Positions 26,445 through 35,557 of a DNA stretch of 64,000 nucleotides are shown here, in pieces. The DNA is from Thetidibacter halocola. Its GTDB lineage: Bacteria; Pseudomonadota; Alphaproteobacteria; Rhodobacterales; Rhodobacteraceae. The stretch is taken from assembly GCF_018224955.1 (NCBI RefSeq), contig NZ_JAGTUU010000001.1, positions 62,001 to 126,000 on the forward strand. Direction: 5' to 3'. The position numbers and the translations under genes were made by a program. Each line of letters opens with the position of its first letter. Within the stretch, counting starts at the first letter, position 1. Under the pieces are notes generated by a model, which did not search any database, was not told the origin of the DNA, and worked only from the letters and a program-made list of their open reading frames with translations.

Positions 26445-27737
26445 TCAGCGCGCGATGACGATATCGGCGCGCAGCCCGCCCATCGCGTCGCTTCGGCCCA
26501 ACCGCAGCATGCCGCCATGCGCCCGCGCGATATCGGCGGCGATGGCGAGGCCCAGGCCCACGCCCGTGCCGCGATCCTGGTTGCGCGACGGGTCGAGCCG
26601 GGTGAAGGGGCGCAAGGCCTCGTCGCGGCGCTCGGCCGGGATGCCCGGGCCATCATCCTCGACCCGGATGCGCAGGGATTTCGGCGTCACCCGCACCGAG
26701 ACGGTGCAGGTCTCGCCATAGCGCACGGCATTGCCGATCAGGTTCTCGACAGCCCGGCGCATGGCTGCGGGGCGCAGGGTCACGGTGCCGACGCCCTCGG
26801 CCTCGGCCAGCGTCACCGCCTGCCCGGCGCGCTGCGCATCGGCGACGATACCCTCGACCAGTGCCACCGGGTCGACCGCCTCGGCTTCGCCGGCCTGGAC
26901 GTCGCCGCGGGCGAAGTCGAGGAAGGCGTCGATCAGGCGCTGCATGTCCTCGACATCGCGTTCCAGCGGTTCGCGGTCGGCGTCGTCCAGCAGTGACAGG
27001 CCCAGCCGCAACCGGGTCAGCGGCGTCCGCAGGTCGTGGCTGACCCCCGACAGCATCAGGGTGCGCTGCTCGATCTGCCGCTCGATCCGGGCGCGCATGT
27101 CGATAAAGGCATTGCCGGCCGCCCGCACCTCGACGGCGCCGCCGGGCGTGTAGGGCACGATGCGGCCCCGGCCAAAGGCCTCGGCGGCGCGGGCCAGCCG
27201 GGTGATCGGGCGCAGCTGGTTGCGCAGGTAGAGAAAGGCGATGACGGTCATCAAGCCGCCAAAGACCAGCATGTTGACGAAAAGCTGATGCGCATTGGTG
27301 GGCGACAGGCGCCGGCGCGACAGCTCGATGCGATAGAGCGTCTCGTCCTGGCGCAGGAAAAGGAGCGCATCGCGGTCGTCGGGCAACATAACCCGTTCGA
27401 GCCCGGGCAGCGCGGCACGCAGTGTGCGGGCGACGGTGATGCCGGTCAGGTCGAACCAGCGCCGCTGGTCGCGAGCGGGCAGGTCGGCCTCGGTGACGGG
27501 CACCACTGTCAGCAATAGCGAACCCGCCAGCCCGGGGTCGGGCGGCACGTCCTGCAGGATGGTCGAGACGGCGCGCGCCGTCTCGGCGCTGAGCTGGCGC
27601 GTGACGTCCTCGAAGTGGCGCTGGATGAAGACGATCGAGACCACCAGTTGCAGCGTGATGACAGGCAGCACGAGGATCAGCGCCGCCCGCCCGTAAAGCC
27701 CGCGCGGCATATAGCGTTTGAGCCAGTCAAAGGTCAT
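26445..27737 (-). CDS. EnvZ-type sensor histidine kinase
   Basis: 430 residues. Membrane helices lie at about 15-38 and 150-172 with a periplasmic domain between, then HAMP (RNQLRPITRLARAAEAFGRG). HisKA has phospho-His234 in GVSHDLRTPLTRL, and HATPase_c has NLIGNAVRYG, DDGPGIP and GTGVGLGLAI. Length and order match the EnvZ/RstB group that pairs with OmpR regulators. No response regulator is adjacent, so the partner is elsewhere. Confidence 0.9.
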   Translation of the reverse strand: MTFDWLKRYMPRGLYGRAALILVLPVITLQLVVSIVFIQRHFEDVTRQLSAETARAVSTILQDVPPDPGLAGSLLLTVVPVTEADLPARDQRRWFDLTGITVARTLRAALPGLERVMLPDDRDALLFLRQDETLYRIELSRRRLSPTNAHQLFVNMLVFGGLMTVIAFLYLRNQLRPITRLARAAEAFGRGRIVPYTPGGAVEVRAAGNAFIDMRARIERQIEQRTLMLSGVSHDLRTPLTRLRLGLSLLDDADREPLERDVEDMQRLIDAFLDFARGDVQAGEAEAVDPVALVEGIVADAQRAGQAVTLAEAEGVGTVTLRPAAMRRAVENLIGNAVRYGETCTVSVRVTPKSLRIRVEDDGPGIPAERRDEALRPFTRLDPSRNQDRGTGVGLGLAIAADIARAHGGMLRLGRSDAMGGLRADIVIAR

Positions 27738-27779
27738 GCGCTAAGCCTGTGTCGTTGTCGCAATCAGTAGAGGCCGCCC

Positions 27780-28694
27780 GTGACGGATCCGCAACCCGAT
27801 TTCCGCCCCACTCCGGGCCTTGCCGAGACAGTCGGGCCAGGCATCCGGCGCATCCTGGCGCCGAACCCCTCGCCGATGACTTTTCGGGGCACAAACACTT
27901 ATCTCGTGGGCACGGGCGAGGTCGCCGTGATCGATCCCGGCCCGGACGACCCGGCGCACCTCGCGGCGATCCTCGCTGCGCTGGAACCGGGGGAACGGGT
28001 GACGCATGTCCTTGTGACACACGCGCATCTCGATCATTCGCCGCTGGCCCGCCACCTGTCGGACCGCACCGGCGCGCCCGTGCTGGCCTTTGGCCCGGCA
28101 GAGGCCGGGCGCAGCCCGGTGATGGCGCGCTTGGCTGCCGAAGGGCTCGTGGGCGGCGGCGAAGGCGTGGACAGGGCTTTTGCGCCCGATATCTTGCTGG
28201 CGGACGGGGCACGCGTCGAGGGCGAAGGCTGGCGGCTCGAGGCGCTGCACCTGCCCGGCCACATGGCCAGCCACATGGGGTTCGCGCTGGACGGCGCGCT
28301 GTTCTCGGGCGACCTGGTGATGGGTTGGGCGACATCGCTGGTCTCGCCGCCCGACGGCGATCTCGGCGCCTTCATGGCCTCTCTCGACCGGCTGGCCGGG
28401 CGGCGCTGGACGGTGTTTCACCCGGGGCACGGTGCACCGGTAGCGGATCCCGCCGGGCGCGTGGAAGAGCTATCGGCGCACAGGCGCGGCCGGGCCCGGC
28501 AGATCGCCGAGGCGCTGGCCGACGGCCCGTCCGACCCCGCGGCGCTGGCCGCGCGGATCTACACCGACGTCTCCCCTGCCCTGCTGCCCGCCGCCGAACG
28601 CAACGTCCTCGCACATCTTATTGAAATGGTTGAGAAAGGATCAGCCCAAACCGAGGGTCCCCTGCACCGAGGTGCGCTCTTCTCGCTTACCTGA
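27780..28694 (+). CDS. Metallo-beta-lactamase-fold hydrolase (LACTB2-like)
   Basis: 304 residues from a GTG start, divergent from the kinase gene by 42 bp. The N-terminal SPMTFRGTNTYLVG, metal motif VLVTHAHLDHSPL, LHLPGHMASHMG and SGDLVMGW are the successive MBL metal-binding segments. A C-terminal winged-helix-like stretch (about 235-300) is characteristic of the LACTB2 subgroup, whose better-known members are endoribonucleases. Bacterial members are mostly uncharacterised. Confidence 0.85.
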   Translation: MTDPQPDFRPTPGLAETVGPGIRRILAPNPSPMTFRGTNTYLVGTGEVAVIDPGPDDPAHLAAILAALEPGERVTHVLVTHAHLDHSPLARHLSDRTGAPVLAFGPAEAGRSPVMARLAAEGLVGGGEGVDRAFAPDILLADGARVEGEGWRLEALHLPGHMASHMGFALDGALFSGDLVMGWATSLVSPPDGDLGAFMASLDRLAGRRWTVFHPGHGAPVADPAGRVEELSAHRRGRARQIAEALADGPSDPAALAARIYTDVSPALLPAAERNVLAHLIEMVEKGSAQTEGPLHRGALFSLT

Positions 28695-28735
28695 ACCCGC
28701 ATGCAGATTTTTCCGGATTTTGGCGCAAAAGCCTC

Positions 28736-28764
28736 TGGACGCCCGGAATCGGGATTGCTATACG
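28736..28764 (+). promoter_or_regulatory. Promoter of tRNA-Asn
   Basis: TGGACG (28736-28741), a 17-bp spacer and TATACG (28759-28764) place the start about 5-7 nt before the mature tRNA, a standard sigma-70 layout. Confidence 0.55.
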
Positions 28765-28774
28765 GCCCCCGTGT

Positions 28775-28849
28775 TCCGGCGTAGCTCAGCGGTAGAGCAG
28801 TTGACTGTTAATCAATTGGTCGTAGGTTCGATCCCTACCGCCGGAGCCA
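28775..28849 (+). tRNA. tRNA-Asn (GTT)
   Basis: The acceptor stem TCCGGCG pairs with CGCCGGA. The D-arm is GCTC-AGCGGTA-GAGC. The anticodon arm GTTGA-CTGTTAA-TCAAT gives anticodon GTT. The T-arm is GTAGG-TTCGATC-CCTAC. The discriminator is G, and CCA is encoded (28847-28849). A decayed integrase follows within 100 bp, so this gene probably served as an integration site. Confidence 0.97.
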
Positions 28850-28932
28850 CTAATGCCCGCCTATCTCCTTGAAAGCCTTGGAAACAAGGGCTTGCAGTGT
28901 CCTCGAGGGTCACTTTACGGGATACATCGGGG

Positions 28933-29505
28933 ATGCACGCAACCATGGCACTGCTGATGAAGTTGGCGAATGTCGTCAACAACAAGGGGAAACTCGTCTA
29001 CGCGAGACGAATCCCGACTGACATCAAACATCTCTACCCCTCCTCCAAGGAGCCCTTCTTTCACTGCCGCCTTCGCAATCAGCAACGAGATGCGAATTTG
29101 GTTGCCGAACATGCCGCGCTCGAAGCTGCCTACGCCTGTTTGGTCGCAGATGCCCGCAGCGGCATGCCGGAGGCTTTTGGCGACTGCGGTATCGAACGCT
29201 AAAAGCAAAAAGCGTGGGGTAGCATGGAAGACCCACGAAGAGAGAGAGAAATGGGAAGACTCCCGCATTGAAGCTGAGGCATTGGTCAGGTCGGCCTTGG
29301 CGGTCAAAGGCATAGCGGGTGCCGATTTTTTTGAAGATGGTGGGGATGAGGAAAGGCGGCAAATCGTTGCGAGGGAGATCGAGCACAGCGGCGGAGACCC
29401 GTTGCTTTACCGAGCGGTGACCCAGCCAGATGCACCCCCTCCCCCGGCCACACTCGCGGATGCCGCCGGGGTCTATCGAAGAGAACGTCTTGGCGACAAT
29501 GTCCG
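28933..29505 (+). pseudogene. Truncated, frameshifted tyrosine recombinase (integrase)
   Basis: From ATG 28933 one frame reads LVYARRIPTDIKHLYP, the N-terminal arm typical of phage/island integrases (Y-x-R-R-I-P-x-D), to TAA near 29202. The match then continues in the next frame through EALVRSALAVKG to PPPATLADAAGVYRRERLGD, the start of the core-binding domain. The catalytic domain with its Arg-His-Arg-Tyr residues is missing. Lying 84 bp after tRNA-Asn in tRNA orientation fits an island integrase that has decayed. At least one frameshift and a 3' deletion are needed. Confidence 0.6.
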
Positions 29506-29587
29506 ACAGGTCGATATCCTCCTCGCGGATTGCGGCAATCTCAGTGATACGTCTTTGCGATATAGGCATCGTAGTGTTTCTTCTCAT
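29501..29587 (-). pseudogene. Possible antitoxin-like N-terminal fragment
   Basis: From a minus-strand ATG at 29587 the frame reads MRRNTTMPISQRRITEIAA, then IREEDIDLSDI, the kind of acidic D-x-D-x-S-D-I segment found near the N-terminus of BrnA-type and similar antitoxins. After this it runs antisense into the integrase remnant. It may be a gene cut at the same deletion junction. Between here and 29792 nothing else is recognisable. Confidence 0.22.
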
Positions 29588-29792
29588 GAGCGGTTGCCTT
29601 GTCCCCAAGGCAACGACGGCGCGATATCGGTCGCCGGGCGATCCGTTTCGGCGCACGAGACAGGCTCCGCATGGCTGACACGGGTGCAGCATCCGGCGCA
29701 TGACCGCATCGGGCCGGTTCGCGTCACCTGGCGCGGCTGGTCTTGCCGCCGGGCGTCGGCTACGCTGGCCGCAGCTTTGCAGGAGGGAAGAC

Positions 29793-31085
29793 ATGGAGCT
29801 TGTCGCGAGAGCAACGGCGTTGGTGGGGGGCACAGTCGCCTTCCTGCGGCGCCTGGGAGCGCCGAAGCGGCAGGCTTTCGGCGCCGATCCCGAGATTCCC
29901 GCCGCGCGCGCACAGGGAATCATGACGCTCAAGATGCCGGTGGCTGAAGGCTGGAAGAACGGCCGCCTGCCGACCTGTGCCCCGGGGCTCAAGGTCAATG
30001 CCTTTGCCTCCGGCCTCGACCACCCGCGCTGGATCGAGGTGCTGCCGAACGGCGACGTGCTCGTGGCGGAATCGAAGGAGCAGGCCGGACCGCCGAAGAC
30101 CCTGATGGATCACGCGGCGCAGGCGACGATGCGGCGCGTCAAGGCAATCGGCAAGAGCGCCAACCGCGTCACGCTCTGGCGCGACGCCGACGGCGACGGC
30201 GTGGCCGAGATCCGCGAGGTCTTTGTCGAGAACCAGAACCAGCCCTTTGGCATGGCGCTGGTGGGCAACCGCTTTTTCCTCGGCAATACTGACGGCATCA
30301 AGGTCTTCGACTACGCGCCCGGCGACACCGCGCTGAAGGGCGCGGGCGAAACGCTGGTCACGTTCAAACCCCATGGCCACTGGACGCGCAGCCTGCTCGC
30401 CTCGCCGGATGGCACGCGAATCTACGCCGGGGTCGGCTCCCTGTCGAACATCGGCGACCAGGGGATGGACGCCGAACAGGGCCGCGCCGCGATCTGGGAG
30501 CTGGACGTGGCGACGGGCAAGGCGCGCATCTTTGCCTCAGGCCTGCGAAATGCCGTGGGCATGGCCTGGGAGCCGGTGACCGGCAGGCTCTGGACCGTGG
30601 TCAACGAGCGCGACGGTCTGGGCGACGAGACGCCGCCGGACTACCTGACGTCCGTGCAGGACGGTGGCTTCTACGGCTGGCCGTATTGCTACTGGGGCCA
30701 GACGGTGGACGACCGGGTGCCGCAGGACCCCGCGATGGTGGCGCGGGCGATCCAGCCGGACTACGCACTTGGCGGGCACACGGCCTCGCTGGGCCTTTGC
30801 TGGATGCCCGAGGGCACCCTGCCCGGCTTCGGTGACGGCATGGTGATCGGCCAACACGGCTCATGGAACCGCTCGAAGCTGAGCGGTTACAGGCTGATCT
30901 TCGTGCCCTTCGAGAACGGCGCACCGAGCGGCCCGGCGCGCGACATCCTCACGGGCTTTCTGTCGGAGGACGAGAAACTGGCCTACGGGCGGCCGGTTGG
31001 CGTGACCATCGGGCCGGACGGGAAGTCCCTGCTGATGGCGGATGACGTGGGCGACATCATCTGGCGCGTGACCGCGGCCGGGTGA
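29793..31085 (+). CDS. PQQ-type sorbosone/glucose dehydrogenase family protein
   Basis: 430 residues, six-bladed beta-propeller of the GSDH family. The start is ATG 29793 with AGGAGGG 5 nt upstream. Family blocks include ASGLDHPRWIEVLPNGDVLVAES (seen as FASGLDHPRWIEVLPNGDV), QPFGMALVGN, GSLSNIGDQGMDAEQGRAAI and GLRNAVGMAWEP. IGQHGSWNRSKLSGY and RPVGVTIGPDG follow. Relatives oxidise aldoses or L-sorbosone in the periplasm with PQQ. The N-terminus is hydrophobic but not a convincing signal peptide, so the location is uncertain. It stands alone in the island. Confidence 0.82.
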   Translation: MELVARATALVGGTVAFLRRLGAPKRQAFGADPEIPAARAQGIMTLKMPVAEGWKNGRLPTCAPGLKVNAFASGLDHPRWIEVLPNGDVLVAESKEQAGPPKTLMDHAAQATMRRVKAIGKSANRVTLWRDADGDGVAEIREVFVENQNQPFGMALVGNRFFLGNTDGIKVFDYAPGDTALKGAGETLVTFKPHGHWTRSLLASPDGTRIYAGVGSLSNIGDQGMDAEQGRAAIWELDVATGKARIFASGLRNAVGMAWEPVTGRLWTVVNERDGLGDETPPDYLTSVQDGGFYGWPYCYWGQTVDDRVPQDPAMVARAIQPDYALGGHTASLGLCWMPEGTLPGFGDGMVIGQHGSWNRSKLSGYRLIFVPFENGAPSGPARDILTGFLSEDEKLAYGRPVGVTIGPDGKSLLMADDVGDIIWRVTAAG

Positions 31086-31459
31086 ACGGGCAGGATGCGG
31101 CGATGCCGACATGCACAGCAGTTCAGCCGGCGTGATCGTCCTAGAGGGGACAGCACAGCGAACGCGGCATCGCCGAGATGTGCCGCACACGAGCACCTCA
31201 GACCCAGAGCCTCTGGAGCGCACGTAGCCGTGCCCTGGACCCCGGGGTGAGCATCGCCGCCTGGGGAACGTCCCGGTTTTAGAGGTGTCGGTTCAGGCGC
31301 CAGTTCTCGACTTGCTGCGATCCCTGAACGAAACCTCAGCCTATCTTGCTTGTTGCCCGGGATTTCGCCGAGGCCGAGACCGTTGTCGACTGCATCGCGG
31401 TGATGTACCCACCCCCCCTGATCATCTGCGACCTCACGCCGTGCCTGTCCCCGGTCACA
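31086..31459. other. Gene-free spacer between convergent genes
   Basis: 374 bp between the sorbosone dehydrogenase (plus) and the TctA gene (minus). Open frames here are short, lack ribosome sites and resemble nothing I recognise. No clear T-tailed terminator is seen. Confidence 0.5.
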
Positions 31460-32962
31460 TCAGCGCGCCCCGCGTTTCATCCGTTCGGCAAAGCGCCGCT
31501 GGCGGATCGCGGTGAGCACCGGCAACACGATTGCCAGTGCCACAGCACAGAGAAGCAACGCAGAGATCGGCCGCTCGAGGAAGATCATCGGACTGCCGAA
31601 CGACAAAAGCAACGCTTGCCGGAGAGAGGTCTCCATCAGAGAGGCCAGAACAAGCGCAAGAACGAGCGGCGGGCGGGGAATGCCGAACTTGATCATCGCG
31701 TAACCGAGAAGCCCGAAGACCAGCGACATCCAGACTGTCGAGATGTCGAGCGTCGCGGCATAGGCGCCGACAAGCGAGATGCCGAGGATCGATGGCGCGA
31801 GATAGACATAAGGTATGCGCAGCAGCGCCGCGAAGACCGGCGCGAGCGGCAGGTTCAGGATCAGCAGGAAGACGTTGCCGACGAACATGCTGGCGATCAG
31901 GCCCCAGACCAGCGCCGATTCCTGGGTCATGAGCTGCGGTCCCGGCCGGATGCCGTGAAGGATGAGCGCCGCCAGCAGGATGGCGGTAGAAGCGGAGCCC
32001 GGGATGCCAAGCGACAGCATCGGGATGGCCGCGCCATGGGATGCGGCGTTGTTGGCGGATTCCGCCGCCGCCACGCCGTCGATGGCTCCCTTGCCGAAGG
32101 TCTCGGGCGAGCGGCTGAACTTCCGTTCAGTGAGATAGGCGAGCAGCGAGGCGATCGACGCACCGGCGCCGGGCATGATACCGACGAAGAGGCCGATCAC
32201 GCCCCCCCGAACGATCGAAAGACGGCACACAGCCCAGTCGTTCGAGGTGAGCCACATGTCGCGCAGCCGCGTGCGGATCGGCTTCACGCTTTCGATGCGT
32301 TCCAGCGAGGCCAGCACCTCGGCGATGCCGAAGACGCCGATGACCACGGGGATGAAGTCGATTCCCTTCATCAGCAGCGGCTGGTCGAAGCTGAGCCGCG
32401 GCGTTCCGGTCAGCGGGTCGACTCCGATCAGCGCGATCATCAGGCCGAGGACGGCCGCGGCCAGCGACTTGATGGGCGAGCCGCCGAGACTGCCGATGGC
32501 AAGAACGCCCAGCAGCGCGAGCAGGAAGTATTCCGGCGCGTTGAATTTCAAACCGAAACTCGCCAGCGGCGGCGCCAGAAGCGCGACAGCGGTCACCGCG
32601 CCGATCCCGGCGAGGAAAGAGCCGATCGCCGAGATCGAAAGCGCCGCCCCTGCCCGGCCCTGGCGCGCCATGGCGTTGCCGTCGACGGCTGTCATCACGC
32701 CCGAGGCCTCGCCGGGCACCGCGATCAGCACCGATGTCAGCGTGCCGCCGTACTGGCCGCCATACATGATCCCGGCGAGCATCATCACCGCCGTGACCGG
32801 CTCGAGGCCGAAGGTCAGCGGCAGCAGCAGCGCCATGCCGGCCGAGGGGCCGAGCCCCGGGAGAGCCCCGACGATCTGCCCCAGCAGAACGCCAAGAAGA
32901 ATGAAGAGCAGGTTCTGCGGCTCGAGGGCCGTTGCGAACCCGAGCAGGAGTTGATCGATCAT
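31460..32962 (-). CDS. Tripartite tricarboxylate transporter large membrane subunit, TctA family
   Basis: 500 residues, about ten to twelve membrane helices in two repeats. Signatures are LPGLGPSAGMALLLPLTFGLEP near the N-terminus (GLGPSAGMALLLPLTF), MYGGQYGGTLTSVLIAVPGE and the second-half FVGIMPGAGASIASLLAYLTE (MPGAGASIASLLAY) and LSLGIPGSASTAIL. It is the last gene of an operon with TctB- and TctC-type genes; together they form an Na+- or H+-driven carboxylate importer. Confidence 0.93.
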   Translation of the reverse strand: MIDQLLLGFATALEPQNLLFILLGVLLGQIVGALPGLGPSAGMALLLPLTFGLEPVTAVMMLAGIMYGGQYGGTLTSVLIAVPGEASGVMTAVDGNAMARQGRAGAALSISAIGSFLAGIGAVTAVALLAPPLASFGLKFNAPEYFLLALLGVLAIGSLGGSPIKSLAAAVLGLMIALIGVDPLTGTPRLSFDQPLLMKGIDFIPVVIGVFGIAEVLASLERIESVKPIRTRLRDMWLTSNDWAVCRLSIVRGGVIGLFVGIMPGAGASIASLLAYLTERKFSRSPETFGKGAIDGVAAAESANNAASHGAAIPMLSLGIPGSASTAILLAALILHGIRPGPQLMTQESALVWGLIASMFVGNVFLLILNLPLAPVFAALLRIPYVYLAPSILGISLVGAYAATLDISTVWMSLVFGLLGYAMIKFGIPRPPLVLALVLASLMETSLRQALLLSFGSPMIFLERPISALLLCAVALAIVLPVLTAIRQRRFAERMKRGAR

Positions 32963-32986
32963 GGTCTTGTCCTCTGCCCCGCCTGA

Positions 32987-33436
32987 TCAGAAACCGAGCG
33001 GCATCGGCAGCGGCACCGACAGCCAGTGGATGAAGACAAGCTTGACGAAGCCCGAAACGATCACGGTCGCCGCCAGCGACGGCAGCGGCCGCTGCCTCAG
33101 GATGGCGAGCAGCATCACCGCCATGAAGGCCGCAAGCGCAGGAATGAAACCGACAAGCGGCGTAAAGACCGCAAGCGCCACGAGCGCGGCGACAGTGGTG
33201 CCGACGCGGAAGGCAGCCTCCCGCGTCGGGAAATGCAGGATCACGGACTCGAACCCGCGCCACTGCGCCCATAGCAGCACGAGCGCCACCGCCGAACCGG
33301 CGATGGCGAGGATCGTGGGAAAAAACCGAGCGCCTGGCGTTATGCCGTCCCAGTGGTTCAAGCCGGCGGTTCCAAAGACGATGATGCCCGCAAGCACCAG
33401 CATGAACAGGGCCGGGATGGCCTCGACCAGACGCAT
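32987..33436 (-). CDS. Tripartite tricarboxylate transporter small membrane subunit, TctB family
   Basis: 149 residues with four predicted membrane helices. The TctB-type start includes GTAGLNHWDGITPGARFFPT, and the GARFFP motif is typical. It lies 24 nt before tctA and 42 nt after tctC on the same strand. TctB members are poorly conserved, so the call rests on length, topology and position. Confidence 0.88.
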   Translation of the reverse strand: MRLVEAIPALFMLVLAGIIVFGTAGLNHWDGITPGARFFPTILAIAGSAVALVLLWAQWRGFESVILHFPTREAAFRVGTTVAALVALAVFTPLVGFIPALAAFMAVMLLAILRQRPLPSLAATVIVSGFVKLVFIHWLSVPLPMPLGF

Positions 33437-33478
33437 GGCAGTCTCCTTCGTGACTTCGGTTCGATCCGGGGTCGTCAG

Positions 33479-34456
33479 TTACTTGGCCAGACCGATGCGG
33501 GTCAGCACGTCCCGGAAGGTCTGCTGGCCATCGGCAAAGTAGGTGCCAGCGTCACCAAGGGTCAGCATGTTCGCGCGGTAGAGGTTCGCGTCGAGCCACT
33601 CCTGAAACTGCGGGCTTTCGGCGGCCTTGGCGAACTTGTCGGCCCACCAGGCGGCCACCGCCGGGTCAAGCCCGGCCGGACCGCCGACACCCCAGAACTG
33701 CGTGTAGACCACGTCGACGCCCTGCTCGCGCGCGGTCGCGACATTGGCAAAGGCCTCTTCCGGGCGGCGCTCTTCCGAAAAGATCGCGAGCGGCTTGCCC
33801 GTGCCCGAAGTGATCAGCTCAAGCGCCTCGGAGAGCGTCGCAAAGTGGAGTTCCACGTTGCCGCCGAGAAAGGTCGCCCGACCTGCGCTGCCGCTTTCAT
33901 GCGGGATGTAGGTCAGCGTCGTGCCACTTGCGGTCTCGAGCAGACCCGTCAGGATATGGTCGTTGCCGCCCGACGAGCCGCCGGCGACGCGCACGCGGCC
34001 GGGCGCCTCGGTGGCTGCGGCCACGACGTCCTGCAGCGAGTTCAGCGGGCTGTCCGGCGTGGTCAGCAACACCAGTTCGGACTCCGCCAGCAGCGCGATC
34101 GGGGTGATCTGGTCGATCACCGAGGGCGTGCCCTGCACGATCGGGGTCGTGAAGACCGGCGAGGCCAGCGTCAGCAGCGTGGTCTCGTCGCCCGGCAGGC
34201 CGAGCACGTGGTTGTAGGCGTTCGAGTGTCCGCCGCCCGAGCGGTTCTGCACCACGATCGCGTTCGGCACGATGCCCTGCTCGGCCATGATCTGGGCATA
34301 GGTGCGCATGATTACGTCGGGCGAGCCGCCGGCACCGGAGCCGACGGTGAATTCGATCGGGCCCTCGGGGGCGCGCATGTCCTGCGCCATCGCGGTGCCG
34401 GCGAGAAGTGCGCCGCAAAGGGCAGCCGTCCCGAAGGTGAAGGTTCGTCTCAGCAT
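33479..34456 (-). CDS. Tripartite tricarboxylate transporter binding receptor, TctC/Bug family
   Basis: 325 residues. A signal peptide (about 1-24, ending AMAQ) precedes the Bug core: IEFTVGSGAGGSPDVIMRTYAQ, read as FTVGSGAGGSPDVIMR, and VVQNRSGGGHSNAYN. The first motif binds the ligand carboxylate in this family. The start is ATG 34456 with GGAGG upstream. Bug ligands include aromatic acids, dicarboxylates and others, and the neighbour genes hint at aromatic acids. Confidence 0.9.
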   Translation of the reverse strand: MLRRTFTFGTAALCGALLAGTAMAQDMRAPEGPIEFTVGSGAGGSPDVIMRTYAQIMAEQGIVPNAIVVQNRSGGGHSNAYNHVLGLPGDETTLLTLASPVFTTPIVQGTPSVIDQITPIALLAESELVLLTTPDSPLNSLQDVVAAATEAPGRVRVAGGSSGGNDHILTGLLETASGTTLTYIPHESGSAGRATFLGGNVELHFATLSEALELITSGTGKPLAIFSEERRPEEAFANVATAREQGVDVVYTQFWGVGGPAGLDPAVAAWWADKFAKAAESPQFQEWLDANLYRANMLTLGDAGTYFADGQQTFRDVLTRIGLAK

Positions 34457-34506
34457 TTCAGTCCTCCCAGTGTGTCTTTGGTCGTCTTCGGTGCCATGAT
34501 CGCGGC

Positions 34507-35502
34507 TCAGGTCTCGAGCAGCGATGCTTCGAAAAGTTCCTCGGGCGCGACGATGCGCGGGGCGAGGAACTGGTCGACGGAATAGCGGCACATGGCCGCG
34601 ATTTCGGTCCGGGCCCCCGCGAACCCGTAGGGCCAGTAATCGGGGCCCATCGTGGCGCGGGTGCGCTCCATGGCGGCATTGAGCCACGGCAGGCTCAGGC
34701 GGTTGGCCGAGCCGAGCCAGACATCGCGAAGCCGCTCCAGCGCGATGTCCCGCGCGCCGCACAGCGCCTGGTAAAGCGCTCCGGCGAGCCAGGGGTGCTC
34801 TTCGGCGAGCGTGCGGCGCAGCGCGATCACGTGCATGATCGGGAAAAAGCCGGTGCGGCGGTGCCATTCCTGCTCGACCTGTTCGAAATCGGGATAGACG
34901 CGCTCGATCCGCGGGTCTCCCTCCATGAAGGCGCGCGGTGGGTTCGGCGCCAGAAGGCCGTCGATCTCGCCTGCGAGCAGGAGGTCCTGCAGCGTCTCGC
35001 CGTCGGCGATCGGCGTGATCCGCAGGTCGGGCGGTGGCGTCAGGGCGAGGCGTTCGTGCCGGATACCCTGGTCGAGCGCCCCGGTACGCCAGTGCACCTG
35101 CGTCGGCGTGACGCCGTGGTCGTCCGCCATGATCCCGCGCATCCACAGCGCGGCGGTCATCTGGTATTCCGGCACGCCGATGGCGCGGCCGGCGAAATCG
35201 GACGGGCTGGTGATGCCGCTGCCGGTGCGACGGTAGAACCCGTTGTGGCGGAACGCTCGGCTGACGAAGGCCGGAATCGCGACGTAGGCCGCATCGCCTC
35301 TGGCGACCTGCAGGATGTGGCTGGACAGCGACAGCTCGGTTATGTCGAAACGGCCTTCCTGCACGGCGATCGGAAACAGCTTGCCCGTGGGCAGGATGTG
35401 GCTGGTGAAGGCGCAGCCCGGCACCGGCACCCGACCGTCGTGAAGCGCCATGACGCGGTCATGGTCCCATGTGGCGAGGCTCAGGTTCAGAGAACCAGTC
35501 AT
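34507..35502 (-). CDS. 4,5-dihydroxyphthalate decarboxylase-like / NMT1-fold protein
   Basis: 331 residues with no signal peptide. It has a type-2 periplasmic-binding fold, starting LNLSLATWDHDRVMALHDG, with FDITELSLSSHIL and a conserved FAGRAIGVPEYQMTAALWMRG segment. These match proteins annotated as 4,5-dihydroxyphthalate decarboxylase. Whether it decarboxylates or only binds ligand cannot be decided. It is the first intact gene of the tctCBA operon, and conserved ATTGATC words lie upstream. Confidence 0.7.
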   Translation of the reverse strand: MTGSLNLSLATWDHDRVMALHDGRVPVPGCAFTSHILPTGKLFPIAVQEGRFDITELSLSSHILQVARGDAAYVAIPAFVSRAFRHNGFYRRTGSGITSPSDFAGRAIGVPEYQMTAALWMRGIMADDHGVTPTQVHWRTGALDQGIRHERLALTPPPDLRITPIADGETLQDLLLAGEIDGLLAPNPPRAFMEGDPRIERVYPDFEQVEQEWHRRTGFFPIMHVIALRRTLAEEHPWLAGALYQALCGARDIALERLRDVWLGSANRLSLPWLNAAMERTRATMGPDYWPYGFAGARTEIAAMCRYSVDQFLAPRIVAPEELFEASLLET

Positions 35503-35557
35503 CGCGACACCGCCGCGTCACGCCTTGTGTCGACGTATGCATCAGCAGCCAAATCTA

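Noticed and set aside
28822-28849. Direct repeat of the tRNA-Asn 3' end as an attachment site
   Set aside because: No second copy was seen in the rest of the window; the right end of the island, if any, may lie beyond it or be lost.
31346-32986. Long plus-strand frame across the tctA gene
   Set aside because: Gln/Arg/His-rich antisense shadow; tctA on the minus strand has diagnostic motifs and membrane topology.
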